Assembly (NCBI RefSeq): GCF_003286085.1
Contig: NW_020825515.1
Coordinates: 1-64,000 of the forward strand
Direction: 5' to 3'
Origin: Drosophila persimilis
Taxonomy: Eukaryota; Arthropoda; Insecta; Diptera; Drosophilidae
DNA length: 64,000 nt
The notes beneath the pieces are model-generated. The model was not told where the DNA came from. It made no database searches and was given only the letters and a program-made list of their open reading frames with translations. Shown piece by piece: positions 43,712-54,931 of the stretch. How positions within the stretch are numbered: the first letter of the stretch is position 1; each line of letters opens with the position of its first letter. The translations under genes were made by a program, and so were the position numbers.

Positions 43712-45633
43712 TTAGTCATCAGTCCCTGATGACAATGCGTCCTCGTTTTCTACATAAAAGCTCCATAGTTTCATGTTATCATTGCTTGTGGTCGTATTGC
43801 TTGGTCCTTCGACGTCTGCTGCCTTCCGAGCATTATAGCGTCCGCCTCGTTTCACGTTGGTTATTTCGTATGGCCCTAAGAATTCGCTGGCCATCTTTCT
43901 TCCGGTTACAAATTGTGTTCTACGTATGGCTACGAGATCTCCGACCTTGTATCCGTATTCGCATTTCCGCTTTTTATCGAACTGTTCGTTGTATCTGTCC
44001 TGGGCCTGCTGAATATTTTCTTTTGCCTCTTGTCGCATCTTTTGCCTCTCGTCTTCAAAATTATCAACCATCTCTTTTTCTATATAGCTGAAGTATGTCG
44101 CTATCCGGTCCACAACGCATTATTACCCCAATCATCAGCTCAAATGGACAAAAGGACAAATGGCAACACGTGAACAGTGCTGTTAATAGCCCTCTGAACT
44201 CGCGGTACGAACTTATACCATCTTACAGGTTCGTCCGACGACAATTTGGAAATGATGCTCAGAATAGATCGGTTTACGCGTTCAATTTGTCCGTTTCCTC
44301 TTGGTACCCCTGTGGAGCTCCATATGTGTTCGATGTTCTTTTCCTTGACAAACTCCTCAAAGCTTGAAGATGTAAATGCTGCTCCACGATCGCTTACTAT
44401 GCGTGCCGGATTACCAAATACATCAGACCACTCCCTTAACTTCTTGAGAACTTCGTCTGCTCCTGTTGTTTTTGTGGGATACATCCATACGAACTTACTA
44501 AAGCTATCAACCATTGCGAAGATGTACTTGTACAGCTTTGAAGTGGCATCCATAGGCCCAAGGTGATCCACGTGTATAGTATACAGCGACTGTGATCCTT
44601 TGTCAATTTGATGCAGAAATCCCTCTTTTTTGCCAAGCTTTTTGTTGTAGATTATACATTTCATACAGTTTCCTATGATCTGAATTACTTTTCCTTCCAG
44701 ATGTGGAATCCAATAGCTCTGCTGTACGGTATGCATTGTTTTTTGAGCGGCAAAGTGTCCTGCGTTGTGAGCGTCGGTTATTATTTCTTTTTCTAATGAC
44801 TTCGGTATTGCCAGCAAGTCCGTGCCTTGCACCACTTTGTATACGAGACCAGCTTTCAACTTAAAGTAGTCATATGGTTTACTTTTCAAAATTTCGGAAA
44901 CTGCTTTGATCATCGTATCCTCCTGCTGGGCTTTCTTAATTCTTGCTGTGACTTCTGAAGATACCATCATGACATCAATTGGGTACCTACTCAGGCAATC
45001 CACATGCTTCAGCCGTTCTCCTGGTCTGTGTTCCACTTCAAAGTCGTAGTCCTGCAAGTACAGGACCCATTGGGCTACCTCCCGCGGAACGTCCTTCTTG
45101 CTTAACGTTTGCTTGAAAGCGGCGCAATCCGTTACGAGCTTAAAGTTGGTTCCAAGTAAGTACTGACGAAATTTTTTGCACGCTAGGAAAATTGCTTTGG
45201 CTTCCTGTATATAGCTATGCTGTCGTGCTTCAGACTCCGAGGTTTTCTTACTCCAGAATAAGATCGGATGCAATTGTCCTTCGTGCCATTGTAACAACGC
45301 CGCTGCAAACCCGTCCTTTGACGCATCAGTGTGTATCTCGGTTTTTGCATTCCTGCGATAAAGTTTCAAGACCGGCTCTTTCACTAATGCTTCCTTTAAT
45401 GTAGCGAACGCCTGCTGCTCCTCCAGACTCATTTTAAATGGGACATCTTTTCGCAGCAGATTGGTCAGTGGTTTGGCGATTAGCGAATAGTTTCTTATGA
45501 ATTTACGGAAAAACCCAGTTAATCCTAAAAACGACTGCACAGCCTTTATGTTTTTCGGCATCGGGAACTTGCTGACGGCTTTGGTTTTCTCCAATCCAGG
45601 CTTGATTTCACCTCCTCCAACTTGGTGGCCCAA
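43712..45633 (-). pseudogene. Element E pol, RNase H and integrase part
   Basis: From 45633 it contains the end of RT (FLGHQVGGGEIKPG, SFLGLTGFFRKFI), RNase H with EIHTDASKDGFAAALL, and integrase with HNAGHFAAQKTMHTVQQSYW and CMKC (zinc part), VDHLGPM, IVSDRGAAFTSSSFEEF and GNGQIERVNRSI (D-D-E core). A frameshift near 44115-44140 separates this from the integrase C-terminus (44113-43712; YKVGDLVAIRRTQF, FLGPYEITNVKRGG). All three catalytic residues appear present. Confidence 0.88.
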
Positions 45634-47627
45634 AAATGTAATGGTCGACTGCAGAAATCGGCACTTCTTCTACTTCATCTTCAGCCCGTATTCAGCTGCA
45701 GCATCAAAAGCCTTCTTCAGCTTTCCCAGGCATTCGTCGGCGGTTTCAGCGTGTATAACGATATCGTCCATGTACAGGTCAAGAATGTTTTCATTTATAA
45801 GGTTTTGAAATACAAACCTTATAAAACGGATGAAAACTGCTGGCGAATTGCAAAAACCGAAAGGCGCACGGTTGAACGCAAAGGGGCCTTCCTTCGTTAT
45901 AAACGCCGTATATTTTTTGCTGCTTTCTTCCACAGGAACGAGGAAAACCCATTTTCTAAGTCCATGATGGTGAACACCTTAGCATTTTCCAGTTTTTCCA
46001 GCACCTCTTCAACGATTGGAACGGGAAAGCAATCTTTCAAGACCATCTTGTTCAACTGACGATAGTCCACGCAGACCCGGCTGCTCCCATCCTTTTTCTT
46101 GACAATTACAGTCCGACTGGCGAAATTTGATGATGAGCGTCGTATTATCCCAGCGTTGGCCCATTCATCGATCTGCTGCTTGACAACGTCGGCTTCGCTG
46201 ATGGCCACTCGACTTGGCGAATGTCGAAACGGCGCTATTTTCTCGTCCGGTACAATCTTCAGCATGATCGGGCACACTGCAGTCTGCTTCTTTTCAGTAA
46301 AGTCCTGAATCATTGATTGGACGGCATCTCTGAACTGCGATGGAATGTTTATGTCAGTATTTTCTTCGACCACGTTGTAAATACTTATCTGTTTGGTGTC
46401 CTCAGTTTCCTCCCCCGGCAGGGGAGAAAACTTATATCCTCCTTGCGTTGATGTCATTGTTAACTTGGATATAAAGTCGTGTTCAAGCAACAATTCGCAT
46501 CCGACGGCATGATCGGCCACCACAAGGAATTTGTGTGCCAGTCGCATTCCGTCGATCTCCACTTCTGCCGTAAACTGCCGAGCGGAGCGTGTGATGTTGT
46601 TTCCAAGTCCCCTCAAAGTTGACGAACTGGCTTGCAGATGGATACCACTCATTTTGCCGAACACTGACATCTTTAATAGGGAAACATCTGCACCGGTGTC
46701 TATGAGCCCCTTGACTTGCACGTCGTTAATTTTAAAAGACTTCAGGCGTTTTTCCTCGTATGCAACGTTTACGGCAGCAGCACTCGGGCAATCCTTAGAC
46801 ATGTGTCCAGTCTGATTGCAGCGGAAACACTTTAATGCAGCTCGGCAATCCTTGCGTAGATGCTCCAGGGATCCACAATTGTAGCAGTGTTGCTTCCTTT
46901 CATATTTGGTGAAATTGGACTTCTTTCCGAACGGCTGTGAGTCTTTTTGTTTCGGGGCAAAACCCCCATCAACCGCGAGCGTTCTTTCATAGATTTCGTA
47001 CTTCTCTCGCAGCTGCTTGTATGAGCTGCATCCATACAAGGTGTACTTATAATCCGTTTTTAAATTCAATGTTCGAATCACCGACTCCGTGTCTGTTGTC
47101 CCACGTGCAGCAATGCGTTTCATCTGTAGTATATATTCGTGAAAACTTTCGCCGGCAATCTTCACTCGCATAGACAATTGATTGTGAATTTGCGCACTGC
47201 ATAAACGCTCACACTCAAACTCCTGTAAAAGTTGGTGACGCAATTGGCCGTACTCATACACTGCTGTGGACTCGAGAAAAAGAGCGGCTGTACCTGTCAT
47301 TTTTGCTCGGGCTTGCACGTATTTTTGTTTGTCATTTAGTCCGTATGCTTCAGCGTTTAGCTCGAAGTTAATAAACCACTGCTGTACCGACATATTTTCT
47401 CCGTTGAATTCTGGAATAATTTTGGCAAAATTTTCCACAACCAGCTTTGCATCATTTTTCTTGTCTATTTCATCAGCATTTATTTTCATCGAGAGCAGTT
47501 GAACCAGCTGTTGGAGCGTCTGTGTGTTTTCTTCTAGGAGTGTTGACCTCATCGCTTCCTCGTTCGCGTTTTGCTGGCGATTGATCCTGTTTTCTTCTGA
47601 TCCACTTGGGCCTTCGTTTTTCTGCAT
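45634..47627 (-). pseudogene. Element E gag, protease and reverse transcriptase part
   Basis: 47627-45897 encodes gag, two zinc knuckles (CYNCGSLEHLRKDC, CFRCNQTGHMSKDC), the protease site GLIDTGADVSLL and the RT start (SRVCVDYRQLNKM, TIMDLENGF). A frameshift near 45910-45930 leads to 45933-45670, with FAFNRAPFGFCNSPAVF and DLYMDDIVIH (RT active site). That frame ends in TAG after GLKMK and continues in the same phase into 45633. RNA-directed DNA synthesis would be its role if intact. Confidence 0.88.
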
Positions 47628-47848
47628 ATTCCCGGCTGGTGGTCCACTTGTATTTTCCGGCTTGAAACAACCCTTTTTTCTCGGTTCTTCTTTTCACCCA
47701 CTCGCTGTCTCGCTTCCTCTGCTTGCGGCTTCTGAGAGTCAAATGCGCAGTTTTTTTGCACCGAATTTTTGCTTTTCCGTCTCGCTTCGTCTGCTGCCGG
47801 CTTCTGAGACATGAGACACACAATTTTTGATTTTACACAGGCAGTACG

Positions 47849-47868
47849 CGACCGGTTGAGCCCCCAAA
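47849..47868 (-). other. Element E primer-binding site region
   Basis: Immediately inside the 5' LTR the minus strand reads TTTGGGGGCTCAACCGGTCG. Placement fits a primer-binding site. I could not assign the tRNA. Confidence 0.45.
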
Positions 47869-48270
47869 TGTAAGATATTATTTAAAGTATTGTTTATTCG
47901 TATTATTATCGCGGTGGCCTGGTATGTGTGCTTACAAAAGTTCTTAATGTTACGGCTTATTTCTGCTGATTTTCTGCTGCTGCTTGAGTCGCGTCCGTAT
48001 GCTGCTGTTCTCTCCTTTTCACTGCTTCGCTCTGTTCCTCTTCTTCTCTGTCTGCTGTTGATCTGCTGCTGTTACTACTGCTGTTGCTGCTGCTGTTGCT
48101 ACTGCTGTTGCTGCTCATCAGCTGTTCCTCTGCTGCTGTTACTACTGTTGTTGCTGCTGCTGTTGCTGCTGCTGTTGCTGCTCATCAGCTGTTCCTCTGC
48201 TGCTGTTATTACTGCTGTTGCTGCTCCCCGCTGCCCCTTCAATAGGCCAGCTGGCCCACTCCTTCTTACA
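47869..48270 (-). repeat. Element E 5' LTR (right), CTG-rich
   Basis: 402 bp, one visible difference from the left LTR (ACTGCTGTTGCTG here, ACTGGTGTTGCTG there). Same triplet arrays at about 48060-48235. Confidence 0.9.
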
Positions 48271-48764
48271 TATATATGCTCAACTCTAACTACAGCATGC
48301 AAATCTAGCTCTACTATGTTATACGTATGTGCCAAGAATTGAAAGCGAGGTTTTAAGCACAAGACTATATTTGCGAGTTTTTTAATCTTTTCGTCTTCAC
48401 TCGAGCTTTCAATTTTTTGCACAAATACCTCTTGATAAGATTGGAAATTCCAGGTGCTGTACTCTCCTCTTCTGGTGCTGGATGCTCCACTTGGATCTCC
48501 TTTGGTAGATGGTATATATATATATCTCCTTTGGTATATAGCTGCAGACAGGGTATTGCACGACCGACGCGGTGATTTTCAGTTTGTTTGTTGAATTCTT
48601 TGCACACACGTCGCGGTCAATTTGGCAATTTAGCTGTAACACATATGCATGTACATAGGTATAATAGATTTTGGCTATTGATCTATTCTCCACTGTGTCA
48701 CTGTCACTTTTGCCTTCCACTTTTAATTAATACGTTTAATTTGCAAGTCCACCCGGGGGCGCCA
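48271..48764 (-). mobile_element. Leader of LTR element F
   Basis: Downstream (minus strand) of the F LTR begins TGGCGCCCCCGGGTGG, a typical TGGCGCC primer-binding site (48749-48764). The rest of the leader has short open frames without recognised domains (for example 48720-48409). It is cut by element E at 48271. The remainder of F is not identified in the window. Confidence 0.55.
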
Positions 48765-49070
48765 TGAAAATTTAGAATAGTTTTTCTAAATAAAGAGACC
48801 GAAAAACTTGGGTGACTGCAAATTTGTATTTTACGACGACGAAAAAAAAGGAGTGCGTGCGTTCGTTTTCATAGATTTTTCTCGACTTACTTCATATATT
48901 CAAACAATTTCTTCTTCTCCTATCTTACCTACGGTGGCAAAGCGGGGTGAATTCGCCAAGATCGAGAGAGCGAGCTTTTATTGCGCTCCCGCTTTGCCCT
49001 AGCCTAACTTACACTAGACTTTATAAAATACGATCCTAATAACAATTATTATACGCCAAATGGCGCTACA
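48765..49070 (-). repeat. Element F 5' LTR
   Basis: On the minus strand it runs from TGTAGCGCCATTTGGCG to TTCTAAATTTTCA (306 bp, TG...CA ends), includes GCAATAAAAGC, and is followed by a primer-binding site. It interrupts the zinc-knuckle region of BEL element G. Confidence 0.65.
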
Positions 49071-50508
49071 GTGGCTAATAATTGCTTTGTATACTGTTTA
49101 CCGATGCTGCTGTTTTGGCTTCCAACTTGGTTTCTAAATGAAGAAGAGTGTTATGTCCTTTGCTGCATTTAAAACAATCTCTTTGACAATTTCTTGCAGC
49201 GTGGTCACGCTTAAAACATTTAACACATAGTTGGTGCTTTTAGGTTAGGTTAGGTTTCTCGCAGAAATAACAGTAATATTGATTTTCTGCTCCTGCTGAT
49301 GCGCATGTGACGGGCTTCTTTGTCCTTTCCCATCCAATAGCATCCAGAGTTAGGAATCTTTGCTCGAGGAACTGCATGAACTCGCTCAACGGCTGTAGTT
49401 CCTTTGAATTTTGTATGGATTGCTCATACATAGAAAAAGTTTGACGATCTAATTTTTTCGTCAACAGACAAAGAAGAATCGTGTCCCATTTGTCTGTTTC
49501 TATCTCAATGTTGTTTAATGCTGCTAATGTTTCCTTTACATTATCATGCAACATTTTAATTGATTTAGCATCTTTGGTTGTGCTAGTTTGATCCAATAGT
49601 CGTTGAATCAATGCATTACTTAGCACTCTTTTGTTACTAAAACGATCTTGTAACATATTCCATGCTGTAATGTAGTTTCCTTCTGTGAACGAAAGGTGGC
49701 GTATTAAATTTTCTGCATCTCCCGTTACATTGGTCTTCAAATACCACATCTTTTGTATGACAGGTACTGATGATTCATGAATCATTTTCTTAAAAATGTC
49801 ATGGAATTGTTGCCATTTAAGGTAATCTCCACCAAGTTTTGGAATGGCAACCTTTGGCAATGGTAATGCGTTATTAACATGAGGAGCAGCGATGACTTGC
49901 TGAACAGAGTCTGATTCAGTCATTATTTGGACTGATAACACTGCGTCTTCAGCTGCTATGTAATTTTTATTGTTATACCCCATTTTTACAGGGTCTGTAC
50001 ATTTTTTGTGAATTTCAATGTGGATTGTTCTTATCTCATCCCAATATTTTATGATTATTGGTTTGAAGTCCTTTCGCGTCTCATTCGTCATTCTGTTCAT
50101 GATGCGCTGACTTTCAAGCAGCACCTTTTGTTCTCGAATCATGGGCCCTATTTCATGCTCATCCTCCAAAGAAGTTATCGATCCTGCGTCTATCTCCATT
50201 TCGATTGAAAATAGTTGTTTGGTTAATTCGAATTTGTGTTTTATGACTAAATCTCTTATTTGTTTAAAATAGTCATTGGCGAAATAATTATGCTCAAATT
50301 CTGAGCCTTGAACTATTTTTTGAATATTAGTTTCCTCTTTTGAAAACATATCCCAGAGATTCATTAGGTTCTCAATACGGGATTTAAAATATTCTGGTTT
50401 CTGCTTTCTTTCAGCAGAATCCTTTTTATAATTTCGTACCAGGCTCTGAATCTCTTCGCCTGTGGCAAGCTGCCTGTCTAGCATAACATTAATGCTTGAT
50501 GATGCCAT
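49071..50508 (-). pseudogene. BEL element G gag (roo-like), truncated
   Basis: 422 codons from MASSSINVMLDRQLATG, a DUF1759-type gag with IPKLGGDYLKWQQFHDIFKK and ILLCLLTKKLDRQT. A TAA stop at 49240-49242 sits in a small AACCTAACCTAACC repeat. The same frame then continues with zinc-knuckle sequence (CVKCFKRDHAARNC, CFKCSKGHNTLLH) up to the F LTR at 49070. The stop was probably introduced by repeat expansion. No pol remains in the window. Confidence 0.8.
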
Positions 50509-50757
50509 TTTATTTTATTTATTTTAATACTTTGACCCGATGGAGGTAATTTATTTGTCACTATGACTGGTTGTGCCTCTACTCACAACCACGAAGATGG
50601 TCAAAGTATCTCAATAAATATTTATGACACTGGAATTCTTGTTTCCAATTCAACCTTAGTCGCCAAGTTGACTGTGATGGTTGAGCAATTATGTAGGATT
50701 TTCTAACTAAATCCAAGTTCCAAATCGGGAACAACAATCCAGATGATGGTCACCAAA
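50509..50757 (-). other. BEL element G leader and primer-binding site
   Basis: The minus strand from 50757 reads TTTGGTGACCATCATCTGG, close in position and sequence to the BEL A and B primer-binding sites. The rest is untranslated leader to the gag ATG. Confidence 0.5.
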
Positions 50758-51229
50758 TGAACAAATCAAATGAATCTGTTGATGTAGATTCACTTGATTC
50801 TGTGGTGATTGTCAATATGACAATCGAATGCTAAAAATGTTAATTTGTATTCTACCGGTTCATGTACCAGTAACAAATGGTCGCCGCAATCGGTACTTGA
50901 ACAAATTGAGCTTCGGAGATGTGAATACGTCAGAGTTTTCTTTCGTACTAATTTTATTTGGTAAAATGCAAGGTTTATATACAATTTCTATGAGTATAAT
51001 TGTTTACTTAGGATATTAGGTATGTTTAATTAGTTCTGAGTATAATATTGCTAGGGAAATGTGTTATATATATTTAGGACTAAGCAATTACTACAAATCC
51101 AACAGTGGAATATTCCAAAGGTCAGATTTATGACGGTCACAATGGCTATCATGCAGATGGTGTGAGATTTCACCACATGCACGTCATACAGAATGTGTTT
51201 AATGATAGTGCTGTAAATATCTTAACAGT
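50758..51229 (-). repeat. BEL element G 5' LTR (right end uncertain)
   Basis: It ends in TTCA directly before the primer-binding site. The outer end is proposed at TGTTAAGATATTTACAGC (51229) only because it begins with TGTT. No second LTR is available for comparison. Confidence 0.35.
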
Positions 51230-51299
51230 GTATGTACACAAATGCATGCAGCTGTCCGTTGTATATTTATTTAGGTCAGTAGTGCATGTTACATATTTA

Positions 51300-51971
51300 T
51301 ATTTATTTATTTATTATTAAATTAACAATTATCTGTTAATAATGGTACTTAGTTACTAAAGGCGGAAAAAGATAAGATTAAAAGTTAGCTAAATTTAAAT
51401 GATTATAAATATTGCATGCAATTAGTTTAAGAGACAGTTCAGGGGATAGGGTTTGACAGAGGGAGTTATAATTATGGCATAAAACCCTAAAAGGTTCATG
51501 ATCAGCATAATTAGACCTACATATGGGTAGACGGATAGGCCTAAAAGTACGGGTAGGTCTAGATGGAACGGCCAAGTCAATCTGACCCAAGAGAGTTTGG
51601 GAGTCAACAGTCCCAAGAAGGAGCTTGTGCACGAACATTACGCCATTGCATATTCTGCGATGGTACAACGGCGGCAGGTCAATAAGATTTAGCCTAGACC
51701 GGTAGGGTGGCAAGATTCTACCTGAGTCCCAGTTAAAGTTCCGAAGGGCAAAAATTAAAAATTGCTTTTGCACGGATTTAATAACAGCCTGCTGTTCTTT
51801 ATACTGCGGGCTCCACACACAAGAACAATACTCCAATATAGGACGTACTAACGAGATGTACAGTTGTTTCGTAACGTACGGGTCGTCAAACTCCTTGGAC
51901 CAACGCTTGATGAACGCTAAAACACCCTTAGCTTTATTTACAGTTGCAGCTATATGGGTGTTAAAACACAT
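51300..51971 (-). pseudogene. Non-LTR retrotransposon, RT C-terminal part and 3' end
   Basis: A 197-codon minus-strand frame (51971-51378) with VLAFIKRWSKEFDDPYVTK, YISLVRPILEYCSCVWSPQY and QFLIFALRNF, the usual C-terminal tail of Jockey/I-type LINE ORF2. A 3' UTR follows, ending in an AATAAATAAATAAAT-like tail near 51300-51325. It is 5'-truncated at 51972 as is common for LINE insertions. Confidence 0.75.
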
Positions 51972-52369
51972 CAGTAGTTATTATATAGGCACTTTGCTAT
52001 GGGACAGTGTTAGGTACACAAAGGAGGAATATAAATTATAGAGAAAGTAGAAAGGTTCAAGGGCATCGAAACCGTTTTTCAGGAAACACTTAAAAAATAC
52101 CTCTAAACTATCACATTAGATTCATTGCAAAGGGATGACCTACCTGTTTGAGGGTTGTTTGAATCGCACCACGGGACCAATCGTAAAAACAGGTTCATTG
52201 ACAGTAAGAGGGAGGAGAGAGAATATAAATGAGCGAAGGATCGATTTGAGAGGATTTTACATGGTTGAGAAACAGGATTGAGATCGAAGTTAGTTCACAT
52301 TATCACCGATAGGTGGCGCCACCAAGTAGTAAGGATAAGGGACGGCCGTATATTTACTCATTTTTAATA
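51972..52369. other. Unassigned stretch
   Basis: I see no open frame with domain signal and no terminal repeats. It may be unrelated genomic DNA or the end of an element. Confidence 0.4.
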
Positions 52370-53067
52370 TAATTGTTTATTTTCTATTGTTATGTTGGGA
52401 TGATTGCTTATTTAAAAGTGTTTGCTTATACTCAAGAACATCGCGTTTTATTTGATTACACATTTTTTTGGAAATTTCAAAGCATAAACGGGTTAAATCT
52501 ATTTGCACATTTCTATCATAAGTACCGTCTAAATCAGCTAGTTGAACATCAAATTTTTGTAAGGCTGCACACTTAGGAATAATATTATTATAGTAGAGGT
52601 ATATAATTTCTTGCTTAAGTATCGTATTCCAACATAAAAATGTGGTAAAAAATAATGCCTAATCTTAAAAACGATCTCCAGGACTCACTATCAAATTCAA
52701 TTTTATTTCCAAACTGATGTATTATAAACACATACTGCTTATCTGATTTTCGAAATCTAAAATTACACTTAATTGTGGGTAATAATGGATGGTCTATAAT
52801 TGTATCAGGCATCAAAAAATCATACTGATCAAGTTTCAATTGGATATACTCCTTGTATGTAACCAATTGCATCCATTCATCTTTATCTAAACCGACGAAA
52901 TTGTTTTTGCTTTGCTGCATCCATATCATTGGAGTGAATTTTCTTGTAGTTGAAAAACCGCATTTAAGTTTTAAATTATGTACTACATAATATTCGAGAC
53001 CGAAAATGACTTCGTGATCCTGCTTCTTTCTAGTGGACCTAATTCTTTTTGATTGAAGCGTGTCCAT
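52370..53067 (-). pseudogene. Virus-like protein of unknown function, frameshifted
   Basis: The frame starts MDTLQSKRIRSTRKKQDHEV (53067). A shift near 52620 leads into CAALQKFDVQLADLDGTYDR and continues to about 52370. Together about 230 codons. No domain is recognised. It diverges from the plus-strand genes across a ~108-bp spacer. Confidence 0.45.
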
Positions 53068-53116
53068 TTGGGTTGAATGCTTTTGTAAAACTAAGAACTC
53101 TTACTGAATTGGGCTG

Positions 53117-53153
53117 TATATAAAGGAGATAGGCATCAACGACTCATTCAGTT
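53117..53153 (+). promoter_or_regulatory. TATA box and initiator for plus-strand virus-like genes
   Basis: TATATAAAG at 53117-53125 and TCAGTT at 53148-53153. The initiator A is 33 bp from the TATA start, the canonical insect spacing. The ATG of the first gene is at 53176. On the other strand the same AT core could serve the minus gene. Confidence 0.6.
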
Positions 53154-53175
53154 TCTTACAAAATCTCAAACCAAC

Positions 53176-53692
53176 ATGAACACAATCGACAGGAATTCAA
53201 GCGTTATAGTTGATTTTCAATATGTCTTTGGAAATAATAAACAACTTTTTATTAAGGAATTGGCGTTTATGCAAACCGGAACAGTAACACCAAACTTCTT
53301 TCATTTCAAACCACCATATCATCTGAATGAATTGGATAATGAAATGATTAAACAACAAAATATTAATCGTCAAACCATAAATGGATTGGAATGGTCAGAT
53401 GGTGAAATATCATATTTAAGTTTAGGTGAAATACTTTCACCACTAAATAGATTTAGCACCGTTATTGTACGTGGTGAAATTAAAAAAAAAGTTTTTATCT
53501 AAGTATTTAACAAATAATATTATTGATATCGATATTGGAAAAAGTCTCACATTTTATCCAAATTTTTTTACAAACTGTAGAATCCACAAAAAAATTCCTC
53601 TTAGATGTGCTCTAAATAATTTATTTAAGCTATTTGTTATCTTGGAAAATTCTAACTACGCTATCTTCTGTAATGGTGACTCATATGTTTAG
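53176..53692 (+). pseudogene. Virus-like protein (VDFQYVFGNNKQLFIKELAF type), frameshifted
   Basis: MNTIDRNSSVIVDFQ begins a frame that stops at 53502, within or just after a run of nine A at about 53486. The next frame continues in sense (KFLSKYLTNNIIDIDIG, CALNNLFKLF) to 53692. I recall similar proteins in insect Polinton-like elements. The D-x-x...K-E-L pattern might indicate a nuclease fold, but this is not established. One homopolymer base explains the break. Confidence 0.5.
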
Positions 53693-53736
53693 ATTTTCAG
53701 TTTATATTCAGCACTTGTAGTAACTAGTTGTTTAAA

Positions 53737-53877
53737 ATGGATTCATTTAAGCGTTTGTTTGAAAAGGATCCTCACAAAAGCGGATACACACAAGTTGTTT
53801 ATTGTAATTATTGCGGCTCTGATACTCACTTAGAAAAAAACTGCCCCAAAAAGCGCGATCAGGAGACGCGTAATTAG
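53737..53877 (+). CDS. Small zinc-knuckle protein
   Basis: 46 codons, MDSFKRLFEKDPHKSGYTQ then CNYCGSDTHLEKNC, a perfect CX2CX4HX4C knuckle with basic flanks. It lies between the virus-like gene and the ATPase on the same strand, with about 60 bp to the ATPase ATG. It probably binds nucleic acid. Confidence 0.6.
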   Translation: MDSFKRLFEKDPHKSGYTQVVYCNYCGSDTHLEKNCPKKRDQETRN

Positions 53878-53936
53878 AATATCTTAGATGTTAGAAAACA
53901 TTTATAAAATATTAATAAATAAAACATAACCCAAAA

Positions 53937-54623
53937 ATGTTTAAGCAATTTATACATCCTTTTACAATGCTTATTTGCGGACCTTCAGGATCTGGTAAGA
54001 CAACGTTTTTAGAAAATTTAATAAACAAAAGGAATGATTTGCTGAGCATTTCAATTAATCGAATAATTTGGTGTTATGGAGAGGAGCATGCTAAGCCAAA
54101 TTTTAATACCATCGAATACTATAAAGGAGTTTCCGAAACAATTGAAAATGAAAATCATGACCCTATTCTTTTAATACTAGATGACTTAATGATGGGTGCA
54201 TTTAATAAAAATGTCTGTGAGCTATTTACAAAAGGATCACACCACAGGAATTTATCCGTAATAGTGGTTACACAAAATATATTTCATAAATCATCACATA
54301 CTCGAGATATTTCACTAAACACAAAATACATCGTTGCGTTCAAAAATCCTAGGGATAAGATACAATTTCAATGCTTAGCAAGACAAATTTATCCTGAAAA
54401 TTCTCAGGAGCTCTTCAGAATATATAAGGAGGTGACAGATGAACCACATGGTTATTTACTTATTGATCTTACTCAGGGAATAAATGATCTCCTTAGATTT
54501 CGTACACATATTTTTAATTCTGAGTATACAGTTTGCTTTTCAGATGAAAATGGTTTACAAAAAGAATCTAAATCGACTGAAAGCGAACAAACATTTATTT
54601 TATGTGCTCAAAAGGGCAAATAA
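53937..54623 (+). CDS. FtsK/HerA-type (A32-like) DNA-packaging ATPase
   Basis: 228 codons. Walker A is LICGPSGSGKTTF near residues 12-24. Walker B is ILLILDDLMM near residues 80-90. A SVIVVTQN motif (sensor) follows. The size and layout fit packaging ATPases of Polintons, adintoviruses and related double-stranded DNA viruses, which drive genome entry into the capsid. The frame is intact. Confidence 0.7.
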   Translation: MFKQFIHPFTMLICGPSGSGKTTFLENLINKRNDLLSISINRIIWCYGEEHAKPNFNTIEYYKGVSETIENENHDPILLILDDLMMGAFNKNVCELFTKGSHHRNLSVIVVTQNIFHKSSHTRDISLNTKYIVAFKNPRDKIQFQCLARQIYPENSQELFRIYKEVTDEPHGYLLIDLTQGINDLLRFRTHIFNSEYTVCFSDENGLQKESKSTESEQTFILCAQKGK

Positions 54624-54897
54624 TAAACTTCGAAATGCAATTATAAGTAATTGTGACATTGAGTTAGTAAAAGCATTAGTGGAGATAGTGTTGAATACTC
54701 TACGAGGAAATCATAAGATATCAAAAATGCAACTATATGCTCTAAAAAAGTATAAAAATGCATTACGTCTTATTTCATGTCCAAAACGGTCAATAAATTC
54801 TAAGAGAAAAGTTCTCATCCAAAAAGGAGGATTTTTACCTGTTTTAATAAGTTCATTGCTTTCGGGGATTTTTGGAAAAATATTGAACAATGCTTAA
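54544..54897 (+). CDS. Small virion-type protein with hydrophobic C-terminus
   Basis: About 117 codons starting MKMVYKKNLNRLKANK, overlapping the ATPase 3' end in another frame. Basic throughout, ending in KVLIQKGGFLPVLISSLL and a further glycine/isoleucine-rich hydrophobic stretch. Similar basic proteins with a Gly-Gly-Phe-Leu hydrophobic end occur next to the ATPase in Polinton-like elements and have been compared with minor virion proteins. The role is inferred. Confidence 0.5.
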   Translation: MKMVYKKNLNRLKANKHLFYVLKRANNKLRNAIISNCDIELVKALVEIVLNTLRGNHKISKMQLYALKKYKNALRLISCPKRSINSKRKVLIQKGGFLPVLISSLLSGIFGKILNNA

Positions 54898-54931
54898 AAA
54901 TAAGCATCAATTAACCAAAGTTATTTTAATG

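Larger units (their letters stand above)
43296..48270 (-). mobile_element. Gypsy-group retrotransposon E (mdg3/blastopia-like)
   Basis: Two 402-bp LTRs (TGTAAG...CTTACA) differ at one site by eye, and the target duplication TATA flanks both sides (43292-43295 and 48271-48274). Gag, PR, RT, RNase H and IN lie on the minus strand in one polyprotein layout broken by two frameshifts and one stop. It sits between D and the leader of F, so it inserted into one of these. Confidence 0.9.
52370..54931. mobile_element. Polinton/adintovirus-like fragment
   Basis: Four to five virus-like genes lie close together: a minus-strand gene and, diverging from it, a plus-strand set including a zinc-knuckle protein, a packaging ATPase and a small protein with a hydrophobic C-terminus. 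No polymerase, integrase or capsid gene is visible and no terminal repeats are seen. The right side is cut by element C at 54932. Assignment is by gene style and ATPase motifs. Confidence 0.55.

Noticed and set aside
43317-43715. Leucine-rich plus-strand open frame (also 47890-48342)
   Set aside because: It is a translation of CTG triplet arrays inside the element E LTRs.
49240-49256. GGTTAGGTTAGG, telomere-like
   Set aside because: Only two to three units, within the BEL G gag region. Drosophila telomeres lack this repeat.
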